IMG/VR virus record: IMGVR_UViG_3300047371_000301
Span: 1 to 21,688 of that record
Strand: one strand, 5' to 3'
Source: a virus
DNA: 21,688 nucleotides
Positions within the stretch are counted from its first letter, which is position 1. The number at the start of each line of letters is the position of its first letter. The translations under genes and the position numbers were made by a program. This document shows, one piece after another, positions 1 through 10,800 of the stretch. The notes beneath the pieces were generated by a model. The model saw only the letters and a list, made by a program, of their open reading frames with translations, was not told the DNA's origin and did not search any database.

Positions 1-3000
1 ATAATGTTGCCAATATTTTAACATATGGTCCAATAAATGAAAAACTGACTGTAAGTGGTTATAACTCTCTTAATGGTGAAAGAAGCAATGCCACTGCATT
101 TGAGATGGAGCACGAAGGCATTCCTATTTTTGCGAAGACCTTCAATCCAGCAGAGACTACTGTCCTCGATAAGGGAACTGGCATCTTTACCATTGAAGAT
201 CACTTCTTCCAAACTGGAGAGCGTCTGATATATGAACCAGGTTCAACTTTCGCCGGTGTTGCTGGAACTGCAATTAATCGTGCAGGAACCAGTGTTGGAC
301 TTGCAACAGAAGTATATGCAATTAGATTAAATTCTGATCAGTTTAAGATTGCAGAATCTGCAGCAAATGCAAACACTGGAACTGGGGTTACCTTTACCGA
401 TAACGGTGGTGGTAATGCTCACACCTTTGAGATGTTTAAGAAACTTAGCAAGTCTATTGTTTCTATCAGTGGTATTGTTCAAAGTCCGATTGCATTTACA
501 GACATCAATTATGATCTGACTGATAATGGCGGATCTATTACCGGTCTAACATCATTCTTCTCAGTCTCGGGTATTTCATCCATCTTATCTGGAGATATCT
601 TTAAGGTTGATGATGAATATATGAAGGTTGAAAGTGTGGGTCTTGGAACTACATCTGTTGGTCCAATTTCTGGAACTGGTAGTTTCAACCTTGTTAAGGT
701 TGAGAGAGGATTTGTTGGAACTTCCGCTGCAGCGCACGATGATGGTGCTATAGCAAGAATCTTTATTGGTTCGTTCAATATTGTTAAGAATAAGATTCAT
801 TTCACAGAAGCACCAAGAGGTGATCTGGGACAATTAATTAGTCTCGACAATCTACCTAAACCAAAGTCTTCATTTGGTGGAAGAGTATATCTTAGACAAA
901 ACTATGCCACCAATCAGGTATTTGATGATATCTCCAAAGACTTTACTGGGATTGGTAAAACCTATACTGTAACTGTTGCTGGACTCAACACAACTGGTAT
1001 CGAAACTGGAAGTGGTGTTGTTTTTATTAACGATATCTTCCAGAAACCATCAACTGACAATAATATTGGAAACAATTATGAATTTGATCAAGGTCCTACT
1101 GGAATCTCTAGCGTTATATTTACTGGTATCACTTCATCTAACGGTCAATTGATGATCTCTGAAGATAATATTAACAAGAATCAACTTCCTAGAGGTGGTG
1201 TCATTGTTTCTCTTGGATCTACACCTGGTCTTGGATTTGCACCTCTGGTTGGTGCTGCTGTAACCGCAGTTGTATCTGGCGGTGCCATTCAATCTGTTGG
1301 TCTTGGAATCACTGATATTCACGGATCTGGATATCGTGGTGCATCAGTTTCAATCGGAATCACTGAGTTTGGTGGATCACCTGGAACTGGTGCGAATGTT
1401 TCTGCAGTCGTTGGTGCTGGTGGAACTCTGATCTTTACTGTTAACACTCCTGGATCTGGATATACAAATCCAATCGTAAGTATCCCTGCACCATCATATG
1501 AAAATCTTGAAGTTGTTGGTGTATCACGTCGTGGTATTGGACCAACAACAAAAACTGGTACGGGTCTGCTTCTGACTCTTGATGTTGGTTCTGCTTCTAC
1601 AACGGGCATCGGATCAACTTTATTCGAAGTTAAGAGTTTCGATATTGTTAGAAATGGATACTCATTCTTACCTGGTGATAAGTTCAAACCAGTTGGACTG
1701 GTAACTGACAAAGGACTCTCCTCACCACTTGCAGATTTTGAACTGGAAGTTCTTGATACTTTCACCGATTCGTTCTCCTCTTGGTCATTCGGTGAGTTGG
1801 ACTTTATTGATCCAATCTCAGATCTTCAGGATGGATCGAGAACAAGATTCCCACTCAACTATGAGGGTGAATTGTTGAGTTTTGAACTGGGAGAAGATCC
1901 AGACTTAGATCTTAACGCAGTTCTATTGATCTTTATCAACGGTGTTATTCAAGAACCTGGTTCTCATTATCAGTTTACTGGTGGTACATCATTCAGGTTT
2001 GTAACTGCACCCAAAAAAGAAGATAATATTTCAGTCTTCTTCTACAGAGGAACACGCGGTATTGATAGTACTTCGGTTGAAATTGTCGAAACCATTAAAG
2101 AAGGTGATGAACTACAACTGATGCAGTTTGGTAATGTTGATACTCAAAATCGCAGAAGCATTGTAGGTATCGTTACTTCAGACTTAGTTGAAACAAATCT
2201 ATATCCCGGTGAAGGTGTTAGTGATACAATTTCCAGACCATTTGACTGGTATAAGCAAAAGGTAGATAAGTTTATCAATAATAACTTTGTCTTTAAGACA
2301 AGACCTTCTATTGAACCACACATTTATCCAACTGCAAGAATTATTGGCGATATTTCATCTTCTTCTAGTGAAATTTTTGTTGATAATGCACAATTCTTCA
2401 ACTATGAAGAAAATGAGTCTTCAATCATTATTGATGATGTAGATGCTCTTATTGTAAATGGTGGTTCTTCGGATCCAGTAGCAGCAGCAATTACTGCAAC
2501 TGTTGGAACGGGTGGAACAATTAGTGCTTTGACAATCACCACCGGTGGTTCAGGTTATGTTGGATCTGCAGTAACAATTTCACTCTCCTCACCTAAAACT
2601 ATTGGCGTTGGTGTTGGGACGACTGCTTCTGCAACTATTCCAGTTGTAAATGGTGCTCTGAGTGGAACTGCTAACATTACCAATCCTGGATTTGGATACA
2701 ATGCTTCCAATCCTCCATTGGTTCTTTCTCCTACACCTAACCCAACATTTGAAAATATTACTTCTATTGATATTGTTCAAGGTGGTGCAGGTATTGTTAC
2801 TGGCATTACAACCGTTATCGGAACTGGTGGTCAGGGAACTCTGGGTCTCAAGTTCTTCCTAAATGCTGCAAGCAATAACGAGTATTCAAACTTTGCAAAT
2901 GGTTATCCAATCTTTATTTCTGACACTATTGTCGGTCGTGGGGTAACTTCTATCAACAACTCTCAAGACATTGCAGTTGTTGGTGTAGGAACAACCTTTG

Positions 3001-3287
3001 TTGATAATATTTACATCGTCAGAAACTTCTCTGCTTCTGCGGCGAATGCAGAGTTTATTGCTGACATCCTTTCAACCACAGCGTCAAGTGCAGAAATATC
3101 TGCAACTGGATTCGTCACTTGTGGAAGATTCTCTTGGGGTCGTCTCGCGGGCATCTCAAGATCAAATTCACCAATCTCTATCGGTGTTACGGGTCTTACA
3201 TTCTCAGGTCTCAGTACATATCCAACTATTCAAAGAAGAACATTTGGACACAGAGACTCTGGTGCTCTTAGAAACGATCTAGCATAG
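1..3287 (+). CDS. Large virion structural protein, position of T4 gp7 (5' end missing)
   Basis: The frame is open from the first base to the TAG at 3285-3287, so the start lies upstream and about 1095 residues are visible. The first ATG in frame (105) is internal, because the protein reads through it without a break. I recognise no enzyme. The chain is Gly/Ser/Thr-rich and built of beta-type modules. Two have the form FIN(D/G)-x-x-Q-x-P...Y-x-F (1017-1125 and 1921-2050). One is a VDDEYMKV...VERGF-x-GT module (558-765). At least four GxGY repeats have tyrosines at 1332, 1461, 2556 and 2697. It sits directly before gp8, where T4 has gp7, the 1032-residue baseplate wedge initiator, and its size is comparable. 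A baseplate or tail-fibre-network role is therefore inferred from position, not from sequence homology that I can see. A late promoter follows its stop codon. Confidence 0.8.
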   Translation, partial: NVANILTYGPINEKLTVSGYNSLNGERSNATAFEMEHEGIPIFAKTFNPAETTVLDKGTGIFTIEDHFFQTGERLIYEPGSTFAGVAGTAINRAGTSVGLATEVYAIRLNSDQFKIAESAANANTGTGVTFTDNGGGNAHTFEMFKKLSKSIVSISGIVQSPIAFTDINYDLTDNGGSITGLTSFFSVSGISSILSGDIFKVDDEYMKVESVGLGTTSVGPISGTGSFNLVKVERGFVGTSAAAHDDGAIARIFIGSFNIVKNKIHFTEAPRGDLGQLISLDNLPKPKSSFGGRVYLRQNYATNQVFDDISKDFTGIGKTYTVTVAGLNTTGIETGSGVVFINDIFQKPSTDNNIGNNYEFDQGPTGISSVIFTGITSSNGQLMISEDNINKNQLPRGGVIVSLGSTPGLGFAPLVGAAVTAVVSGGAIQSVGLGITDIHGSGYRGASVSIGITEFGGSPGTGANVSAVVGAGGTLIFTVNTPGSGYTNPIVSIPAPSYENLEVVGVSRRGIGPTTKTGTGLLLTLDVGSASTTGIGSTLFEVKSFDIVRNGYSFLPGDKFKPVGLVTDKGLSSPLADFELEVLDTFTDSFSSWSFGELDFIDPISDLQDGSRTRFPLNYEGELLSFELGEDPDLDLNAVLLIFINGVIQEPGSHYQFTGGTSFRFVTAPKKEDNISVFFYRGTRGIDSTSVEIVETIKEGDELQLMQFGNVDTQNRRSIVGIVTSDLVETNLYPGEGVSDTISRPFDWYKQKVDKFINNNFVFKTRPSIEPHIYPTARIIGDISSSSSEIFVDNAQFFNYEENESSIIIDDVDALIVNGGSSDPVAAAITATVGTGGTISALTITTGGSGYVGSAVTISLSSPKTIGVGVGTTASATIPVVNGALSGTANITNPGFGYNASNPPLVLSPTPNPTFENITSIDIVQGGAGIVTGITTVIGTGGQGTLGLKFFLNAASNNEYSNFANGYPIFISDTIVGRGVTSINNSQDIAVVGVGTTFVDNIYIVRNFSASAANAEFIADILSTTASSAEISATGFVTCGRFSWGRLAGISRSNSPISIGVTGLTFSGLSTYPTIQRRTFGHRDSGALRNDLA

Positions 3288-3289
3288 AG

Positions 3290-3297
3290 TATAAATA
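3290..3297 (+). promoter_or_regulatory. T4-type late promoter TATAAATA before gp8
   Basis: This is an exact TATAAATA match, the T4 late consensus recognised by the sigma-gp55 type factor, in the 28-nt gap between two structural genes. With T4 geometry (box at -13 to -6) the transcript would start near 3303, giving a leader of about 13 nt before the ATG at 3316. The leader has no recognisable Shine-Dalgarno sequence. Confidence 0.65.
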
Positions 3298-3315
3298 TAG
3301 AAAAAACCTAGCACG

Positions 3316-4863
3316 ATGGCGGCCATTGTAACAGATCAGTTTAGAATATTGAATGCGGAAAATTTTGTAAATTCCGTTACAAATACTTCTAATTCATATT
3401 ATGTCTTTGTAGGATTGGCAAATCCTACAGAAAGTGGTTTTGGAAAATCCTCTACTTGGGACACAAACACTCCAAGTCCTATTGATAACTTTGAGTATCA
3501 AGGATTTGTAAGTGATAATATGTCTTTTGGTAGGAAAATTACTTCCGCAAACGTTAGAAGAGTTGTTAGAAGAATAAATTGGGTTCAAGGAACGCGATAT
3601 GAAATGTATCGCCAAGATTACAGTATTAATAGTCTGTCTCCAGTATCTAAATCTGCAAGACTATATGATTCAAACTACTATGTAATGAATAGTGAGTTCA
3701 AAGTCTATACTTGTATTGATAACGGTTCTTCTGGTATCTCTACAACAGGCAGCGCATCTCTGGATGAACCAACCTTCACTGATCTTGAACCTTCAAAGGC
3801 AGGCGTTAGTGGTGATAAATATGTTTGGAAGTATCTGTTCTCAGTTCCTCCAAGTGATGTCATTAAGTTTGACTCTACAGAATATATCACGTTACCTAAT
3901 GATTGGGAAACAACAACCAATGCTCAGATTACTGCAGTCAGAGACAATGGTGACTCTACAGTTAATGAGAATCAGTTAAAGAAAATTTATATTGATGAGC
4001 GTGGCGCTGGTTATTCTCAAGGAACTCACGAAGTAAGTATCTTGGGTGATGGTACTGGAGGTAAAGCAATCCTTGACGTTGATGCTCTGGGAAGAATTAT
4101 TAGTGCATCAGTTTCTTCTGGAGGTAAGAATTATTCTTACGCAATGGTTGATCTTGGATCAATCAACTCTAGTTCTACAACCAAAGCAAAACTGATTCCA
4201 ATTATCCCACCCTCAAAAGGTCACGGATATGATATTTACCAGGAATTGGGTGCAGAAAGGGTTCTCCTTTATGCACGTTTTGATGATTCTACTAAGGATT
4301 TTCCAATAGATACGACAATATCTCAAATTGGTATTGTTAAAAATCCAACTTCTGTTGGTTCTACTGCAGTATTTGTGGATAATCAATATTCGTCACTGGG
4401 AGCAATCAAGTTTACGACAACTTCGGGCACTCTTGCGATAGGTGATGCTCTTAGTCAGACTGTGAGTGGTGGAACTGCTAAAGGATATGTTTTTTCATAT
4501 GACACAGAAACCAAAGTTGTTAAGTATGCTCAGGACAGATCACTATTCTTGAATCCAACAACATTTGATCAAACTGATTATGTTGGAGTGACAACTTCTG
4601 CCCGTGTTTATGAATTTGCTTCAAACGCAAACGCTGTGACTAGCGACAATGGTTTCTCAGGAACAGTTCATCAAGCATTTACTGGAGTTTCAACTAATCC
4701 AACAGGATCAAAGATTATCTCCTTAGGTGTTGTGTTTAACGATGGTGTTGCAACACCAGAGATAAATAATGGATCAGGGGATATTATTTACATTGACAAT
4801 AGACCTGCAATCTCTAGAAATTCTAGACAAAAAGAAGACATTAAAATTATCCTGGAATTCTAA
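3316..4863 (+). CDS. 8: Baseplate wedge subunit, gp8-like
   Basis: This 515-residue protein is recognised as the marine T4-like form of gp8, a wedge component that in T4 forms a dimer linking gp7, gp10 and gp6. The family signature is the N-terminal half: SNSYYVFVG near residue 27, the FVSDNMSFG region, RYEMYRQDYS at 94-103, and a tyrosine-rich SNYYVMNSEFKVY stretch. The C-terminus carries the typical DIIYIDNRPAISR...KEDIKI ending. It is longer than T4 gp8 (334 aa). Part of the extra length is a GxGY repeat pair (tyrosines at 4012 and 4132) and a SGGTAKGYV-type module at about 4440-4520. The start is the first ATG after the late promoter; a ribosome binding site is not evident. The next gene begins 3 nt after its stop. 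Confidence 0.88.
   Translation: MAAIVTDQFRILNAENFVNSVTNTSNSYYVFVGLANPTESGFGKSSTWDTNTPSPIDNFEYQGFVSDNMSFGRKITSANVRRVVRRINWVQGTRYEMYRQDYSINSLSPVSKSARLYDSNYYVMNSEFKVYTCIDNGSSGISTTGSASLDEPTFTDLEPSKAGVSGDKYVWKYLFSVPPSDVIKFDSTEYITLPNDWETTTNAQITAVRDNGDSTVNENQLKKIYIDERGAGYSQGTHEVSILGDGTGGKAILDVDALGRIISASVSSGGKNYSYAMVDLGSINSSSTTKAKLIPIIPPSKGHGYDIYQELGAERVLLYARFDDSTKDFPIDTTISQIGIVKNPTSVGSTAVFVDNQYSSLGAIKFTTTSGTLAIGDALSQTVSGGTAKGYVFSYDTETKVVKYAQDRSLFLNPTTFDQTDYVGVTTSARVYEFASNANAVTSDNGFSGTVHQAFTGVSTNPTGSKIISLGVVFNDGVATPEINNGSGDIIYIDNRPAISRNSRQKEDIKIILEF
4761..4768 (+). promoter_or_regulatory. Possible internal late promoter GATAAATA before the DUF4815 gene
   Basis: GATAAATA lies inside the 3' end of the gp8 gene, 98 nt before the next start codon. 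It matches the NATAAATA form, but another copy at 3814-3821 lies far from any start, so chance matches inside genes do occur. It is listed only because it would give the very long gene downstream its own transcript. Confidence 0.2.
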
Positions 4864-4866
4864 AAA

Positions 4867-7800
4867 ATGCCACAAAAAACGAATCTCAATATAAGCCCAT
4901 ATTTTGATGATTTTGATAAGGACGATAACTTTTATCGTGTCCTATTCAAACCAGGATTCCCTGTTCAAGCGAGGGAATTGACGACTCTGCAATCTATTTT
5001 GCAGAATCAAGTAGAAAACTTTGGTAGTCATATTTTCAAAGAAGGATCGATGGTGATCCCTGGAAATATTAGCTACGATGGTGAATATACTTCTATAAAA
5101 ATTAACTCCGACTACTTAGGAATACCTGTAACGGCGTATGTAGATAAACTAATAGGAAAGAGACTGAGGGGACAAACCTCAGGTGTAACTGCTAGTGTTG
5201 ATAAATTTCTGGATGTTTCTCCTGCAGAAGGTATCACAGATTTAACTCTATTTGTTGGATATCATAGTTCTAATGAATCTGGAGAAATTGCATCATTCGA
5301 TGATGGTGAGGTTCTGATTGTTGAAGAAGGATTTACTTACGGAAACACTTCTGTTAATGCAGGAGATGTGGTTGCTACGGTAGTATCTGAAGATTCTGCT
5401 TCTATTGGTAGTAATGTTTCTATCGGCACTGGTGTTTATTTTATTAGAGGAACATTTGTTGATGTTGCCGCAGATAAAATTGTTCTGGATGCATATAGCA
5501 ATAATCCATCCTTTCGAGTTGGTCTAGAAATTATTGAAGAACTCATCACCGCAAAGGATGATGATTCTCTATATGATAATGCAAAGGGATTTTCTAACTT
5601 TGCTGCACCAGGTGCAGATAGATTAAAGATTTCTACAAAACTTTCTAAAAAACTTCTAACTGATTACGACGACAAAACTTTTGTCGAATTACTTAGAATT
5701 GAAGATGGTGAAATAAAGAAGTTACAGAATATTTCTGTTTATAGTATTATCAAAGATTACTTTGCAAAGAGAACCTTTGAAGAGTCTGGAGACTATTCTC
5801 TTGGAAACTTTGGTGTTAGTACATCAGAGATCTTAAACGATAGAATGTCTAACGAAGGTGTATATTTTGAAGATCAAATAACTGATCAAGGTAATACTGC
5901 TTCTGAAGACCTGTATGCAGTAAAACTTTCTGCAGGAAAGGCATACGTCAAAGGATTTGACGTAGAGACTATTTCAACAACAGTTGTTGATGTAGAAAAA
6001 CCAAGGGATACAAGATCAGTATCAGATGCTTTGGTTCCATTTGAGTTTGGAACAGTATTAAGACTGAACAATGTCAATGGTTCTCCTTTCATTGGTGTTA
6101 ATAATAATGATAATATCGTAAATCTATTCAATCAAAGAAAGACAACTGCAAACGCAACTGCTGGTTCTGGAACTCAAGTTGGTAGGGCAAGAGTTTATTC
6201 TTATGGTTTGACTGATAGCGCATATTCAAATGCATCATCAAAGTTTAATCTTTCTCTGTTTGATGTTCAAACTTTTACGGAACTTACTCTCAACTCTTCA
6301 GTAACAAATGCACAACTTCCAGACTCTTCATTTGTTGAGGGTGTAAGCAGTGGTGCATCAGGTTTTGCAAATGCTCAGGGCGGTGGTAGTGCTACAGTCA
6401 ACCTTGTTCAAACAACCGGAACCTTTATTGCTGGAGAACAATTAAAAATTAATGGAACTTCTTTAGTTTCAAGATCTGTAACCAGCGTTAGAACTTTTGG
6501 TATTGAAGATGTTAAGTCTGTATTCCAAGATTCTACTGCAGTTGATTCAGAATTAAAATCTGATTTCTCTGGCGACCTAATTTTGCAGAAAAAGACTGCA
6601 CCAAACTTCAGTATTGCAGATCAAATTACTATCAGTAATGCTGGTATTGCTACAGTTGCTGGTAAAAACTTTGTTGGTATTAAGAAAGATTCAATTGTCA
6701 GATACCAGACCTCATCTCTTTCAGTTCCAACATTCAACAGAGTCTCTGCAGTTGCTGCTGATGGATTAACAATGACACTGGCAGCAACCACTGATGTTGC
6801 CAATGTTTGTGCTGGTCCTATAACTGAAGGAACAGTTAATTTTACAATTGGTGCCCCTATTGTAAGAAATAATGGTGGTATGTATGCATCTTTAGAAGAA
6901 ACTAGTGTTGCTACCGTTGGTCTTTCTGGATCAAATCTTACTGTAACCACTCAAATCAGAGAAAAGTCTACTAATGATTCTGGAGAACTGAGTCTGGTTC
7001 CTGGAGATACTGGTATTACTAGTTCTAGATATGAGACATTTGATGCTGATCGTTACTCAATTCACTATTCTGATGGAAGCATTGAAGATCTAACCTCCGA
7101 TCAGTTTAGTTTAGGAACTGATGGTAATGTCACGATCACAGGTTTGACAGCATCACAGTCAAGTAATGTTACTGTTAATGCAACTGTCAAGAAGATTGGT
7201 ATAAGCGAAAAAAGAAAAGATTACATCAGAAGTGAAAAGATTAATATTAATCAATGTAGAACTGGAGTTACAACTTCTCTGACAGGACTTACACAGAGCA
7301 ATTTCTACGGAACAAGGATTGAGGACAAAGAAATCTCACTCAACGTTCCTGATGTTGTAAAGGTTATTGCTGTCTATGAAGCACTCGATATCAATATTCC
7401 TGTATTAGATAAATTAATCTTCCCATCTGGACTTGCTCTAGATACAAATTCTATTCTTGGTGAGAAGATTCTTGGTAAGGAGACTGGTGCTCTAGCACAG
7501 ATTGTCACAAGATCTTCTGCAACAGAGGTTGAGATTGTATATCTGAATGATTCCAAATTCTCTATTGGAGAATTGGTGAATTTTGAAGAGTCAAACATCA
7601 ATTCTATTATTTCTAACATCACTATTGGTAACTATCAAAATGTAACTGATCACTATACTCTAGACAAAGGACAGAGAGAAGAGTTCTATGACTATGGACG
7701 TATTGTTAAATCCAATGATGGATATACTCCGACACGCAGACTGCTTATCATTTTTGATTATTATCTAGTTCCTAGCAATGACACCGGTGATATTTACACT

Positions 7801-10800
7801 GTAAATTCATATGATCCTGAAAGATATAAGTTTGATATTCCAACTCTTCCTAGTGAAGCGAGAGCATCTGATATTCTTGATGTAAGACCAAGAGTTACTG
7901 CCTTTGATCCTTCAACTAGTAGATCTCCATTTGATTTTGATTCAAGAACATTTGGAACCACAGGAAATAATCCAACTTTGGTTGTTGCACCTGAAGAAAG
8001 TTCGATTGTCGATTTTGCATACTATCTGCCAAGGATTGATAGGATTAGTTTGAATAAAGATGGTGTCTTTACCGTAACTAAAGGAACTTCCGCAGTAAAT
8101 CCAAAGGCACCAACTTCGGTTGATGAGGCAATGGAAATTGCAACTCTGAAGTTACCTGCATATCTCTACAATCCTGAGGACATTGAAATCACGGTTGTTG
8201 ACAATAGAAGATACACGATGCGTGACATTGGAAAAATTGAAGATAGAGTTGAAAATTTAGAAACTCTTACTTCACTGACTCTTCTTGAACTTGACACTAA
8301 GACCCTTCAAGTTAGAGATGCTGACGGTCTTGACAGATTTAAGTCAGGTTTCTTTGTTGACGACTTCAAAGATGTTAATAGAACTGATTTTGATAGTTCA
8401 GATATTGCAGTTGATAGTCGAACAAACACTTTGACAACACCTAGAGATTTCTTCTCTCTGAAACCACAGGTTGCTTTAGAACCATCAATTAATATCAACA
8501 CAGCAGATTTCAGTCAAAACCTATCTCTTTTGGACTCCAATGTTCAAAAGACTGGTGATTTAATCACTCTCAAATATACTGAAAAAGGATGGATTGAGCA
8601 ACCTCTTGCATCTAGAGTTGAAAATGTCAATCCATTCAATATGATTGACTTTACTGGAAGAATTCAACTGACTCCTGCCTCTGATAACTGGACAAGAAAT
8701 GTTTTTGTTTCTGGTGGAACTAGAAGGATCACCGGAAGTTTTAATGGATCTTTCATTGAAACAATTAAGATTTCTAGTAAACCAGACACTCACGTTAGAT
8801 CAAGAAACGTATCATTTGTTGGTGGTGGTTTAAGACCTTTAGCAAGACACTATCCTTTCTTCGATAGTGCTAGTGGTATCGATATTGCTCCAAAACTAAT
8901 TGAAATTGCAATGTCTTCTGGCGTATTCAATGTAGGTGAAAATGTTAGTGGATTTATTGGTGGAAGAAGAATATTCAGGGCAAGAGTTATTCAACCAAAC
9001 CACAAGACTGGTCAATATAATAAACCAGCAACGACTATTAGTTTGAATCCATATGATAGATCTGTAAGTCTCCCAACAACATATTCTGCATCTTCGACTG
9101 TTCTTAACGTTGACATTGAAGCACTTGCAGATGAAGTTCAGGGTCGTTATTTTGGATTTGTTCAAAAAGGTGTAGTTCTCATCGGCAATACGAGCGGTGC
9201 ACAAGCGACTGTGAGTGACGTTAGACTGTTTACGGATACATTTGGTGATGTAGGTGGTTCAATCTTCTTCAGGAACCCTCTAGCGTCTCCTCCACCACCT
9301 TTAAGGTTTAAAACTGGTACCAATGCTTACAAGTTAACTTCAAGCTCAACAAACGCAGAACCTCTCAAGGGAAGTTTGTTGATCAGTTCTGCTGAAACTA
9401 CTTATAGAGCAACGGGTATTGTTGATACCTTTAGACAAACAAGAGTTGTTGTAAGAAGACCACCTCCACCACCAGCACCACCAAGACGCCGCCGTCGCCG
9501 CCGTGGCGGAAAAGATCCACTGGCACAATCATTTACAGTGGATGAAACTGGTGCATTTATGACTTCAATTGACTTGTTCTTCGCGAACAAGGATGAAGCG
9601 GAAAAAGTTACTATTGAAGTTAGGACAGTTGAATTGGGCACACCAACAAATCAACTGGTTGATGATTTCTCTAGAGTCACTTTAGAACCTTCCCAAATTA
9701 ATACTTCAACTGATGGAACAGTTCCAACGAATGTTAAGTTCCCATCACCAATCTATTTGGAACCAAATACTGAATATGCAGTTGTTATTTTGGCACCAAC
9801 AACCAATCAATATGAGCATTGGGTTGCTAGAATGGGCGAAAGAACAGTCAACACAACCACATTGCCAAACGCTGAGAGTGTTCTTGTAACTAAGCAATAT
9901 GTTGGAGGAAGTCTCTTCAAATCTCAAAATGGAACCATTTGGACCGCAAGTCAATTTGAAGATCTTAAGTTCAAACTTTATAAGGCGAACTTCACAACTA
10001 CAACAGGAACAGCATTTTTCTATAATACACCATTAACACCCACAGATAGTAATCTGCCTAAATTGAATGCAGATTCTGTCAAAACTCTACCTAGAAGACT
10101 GAAGGTTGGTATTAGTACAACAAATACAATGAATGCCGTATTGCAAGTTGGTAGAAAGGTAAGTGATGGAACTGCAGGAAGACCTTTTGGTTTCATTGAT
10201 CAAGTTGGTGGAAGAGTCAATACATTGAGTCCTTCCATTGTAGGTGCTGGATATAGTAACGGCACATATAGTGATGTTCCACTCTATACCATTACAGGAA
10301 ACGGCAGTAACAGTAGAGCAACTGTTGTTGTTTCTGGTGGGGTAGTTTCTTCAGTTAGTCCAACCACAGACGGAAATGGATATGTAGTCGGTGACGTTGT
10401 TGGTGTTACTACTTCCAATATGGTAAAAGGACGTGGTGCAAAAATTACTGTTACTGAGTTGGACGGATTTGATACTCTGTATCTGACTGGTGTTCAAGGA
10501 CAAACTTTTGATACAGGAAACTTAGTTGTTTATGATAGCAGCACTGCCGTTTCCTATGCAAATACTGATATTTTAAGTTCCACTGTCCTAGATTCTCTGT
10601 CAGAGGGTAATGTTATTGAGGTTACTCATCATAGTCACGGTATGCATGCAAGTAACAATATTGTTACTCTGTCGGATATTGAACCAAATACAGTTTCAAC
10701 TACACTCACGTCCGAACTGTCAAACAGTGGGGGATCGATCTCTGTTGCCAATACTTCTCTCTTTGGAACATTTGAAGGTATTACAACTTCAAGAGGATTT

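Noticed and set aside
105-3287. ATG at 105 as the true start of the first gene
   Set aside because: The reading frame is open and protein-like back to base 3, with no stop and no ribosome binding site before 105. The gene starts upstream of the window.
3814-3821. GATAAATA inside gp8
   Set aside because: It matches the late-promoter pattern but lies more than 1 kb from the next start codon. About this many chance matches are expected in AT-rich coding sequence.
9346-9641. Two overlapping reverse-strand frames opposite the Pro/Arg linker
   Set aside because: Their Trp/Gly and Arg tracts are the complement of the proline and CGCCGCCGT repeats. No start signal or family similarity is visible.
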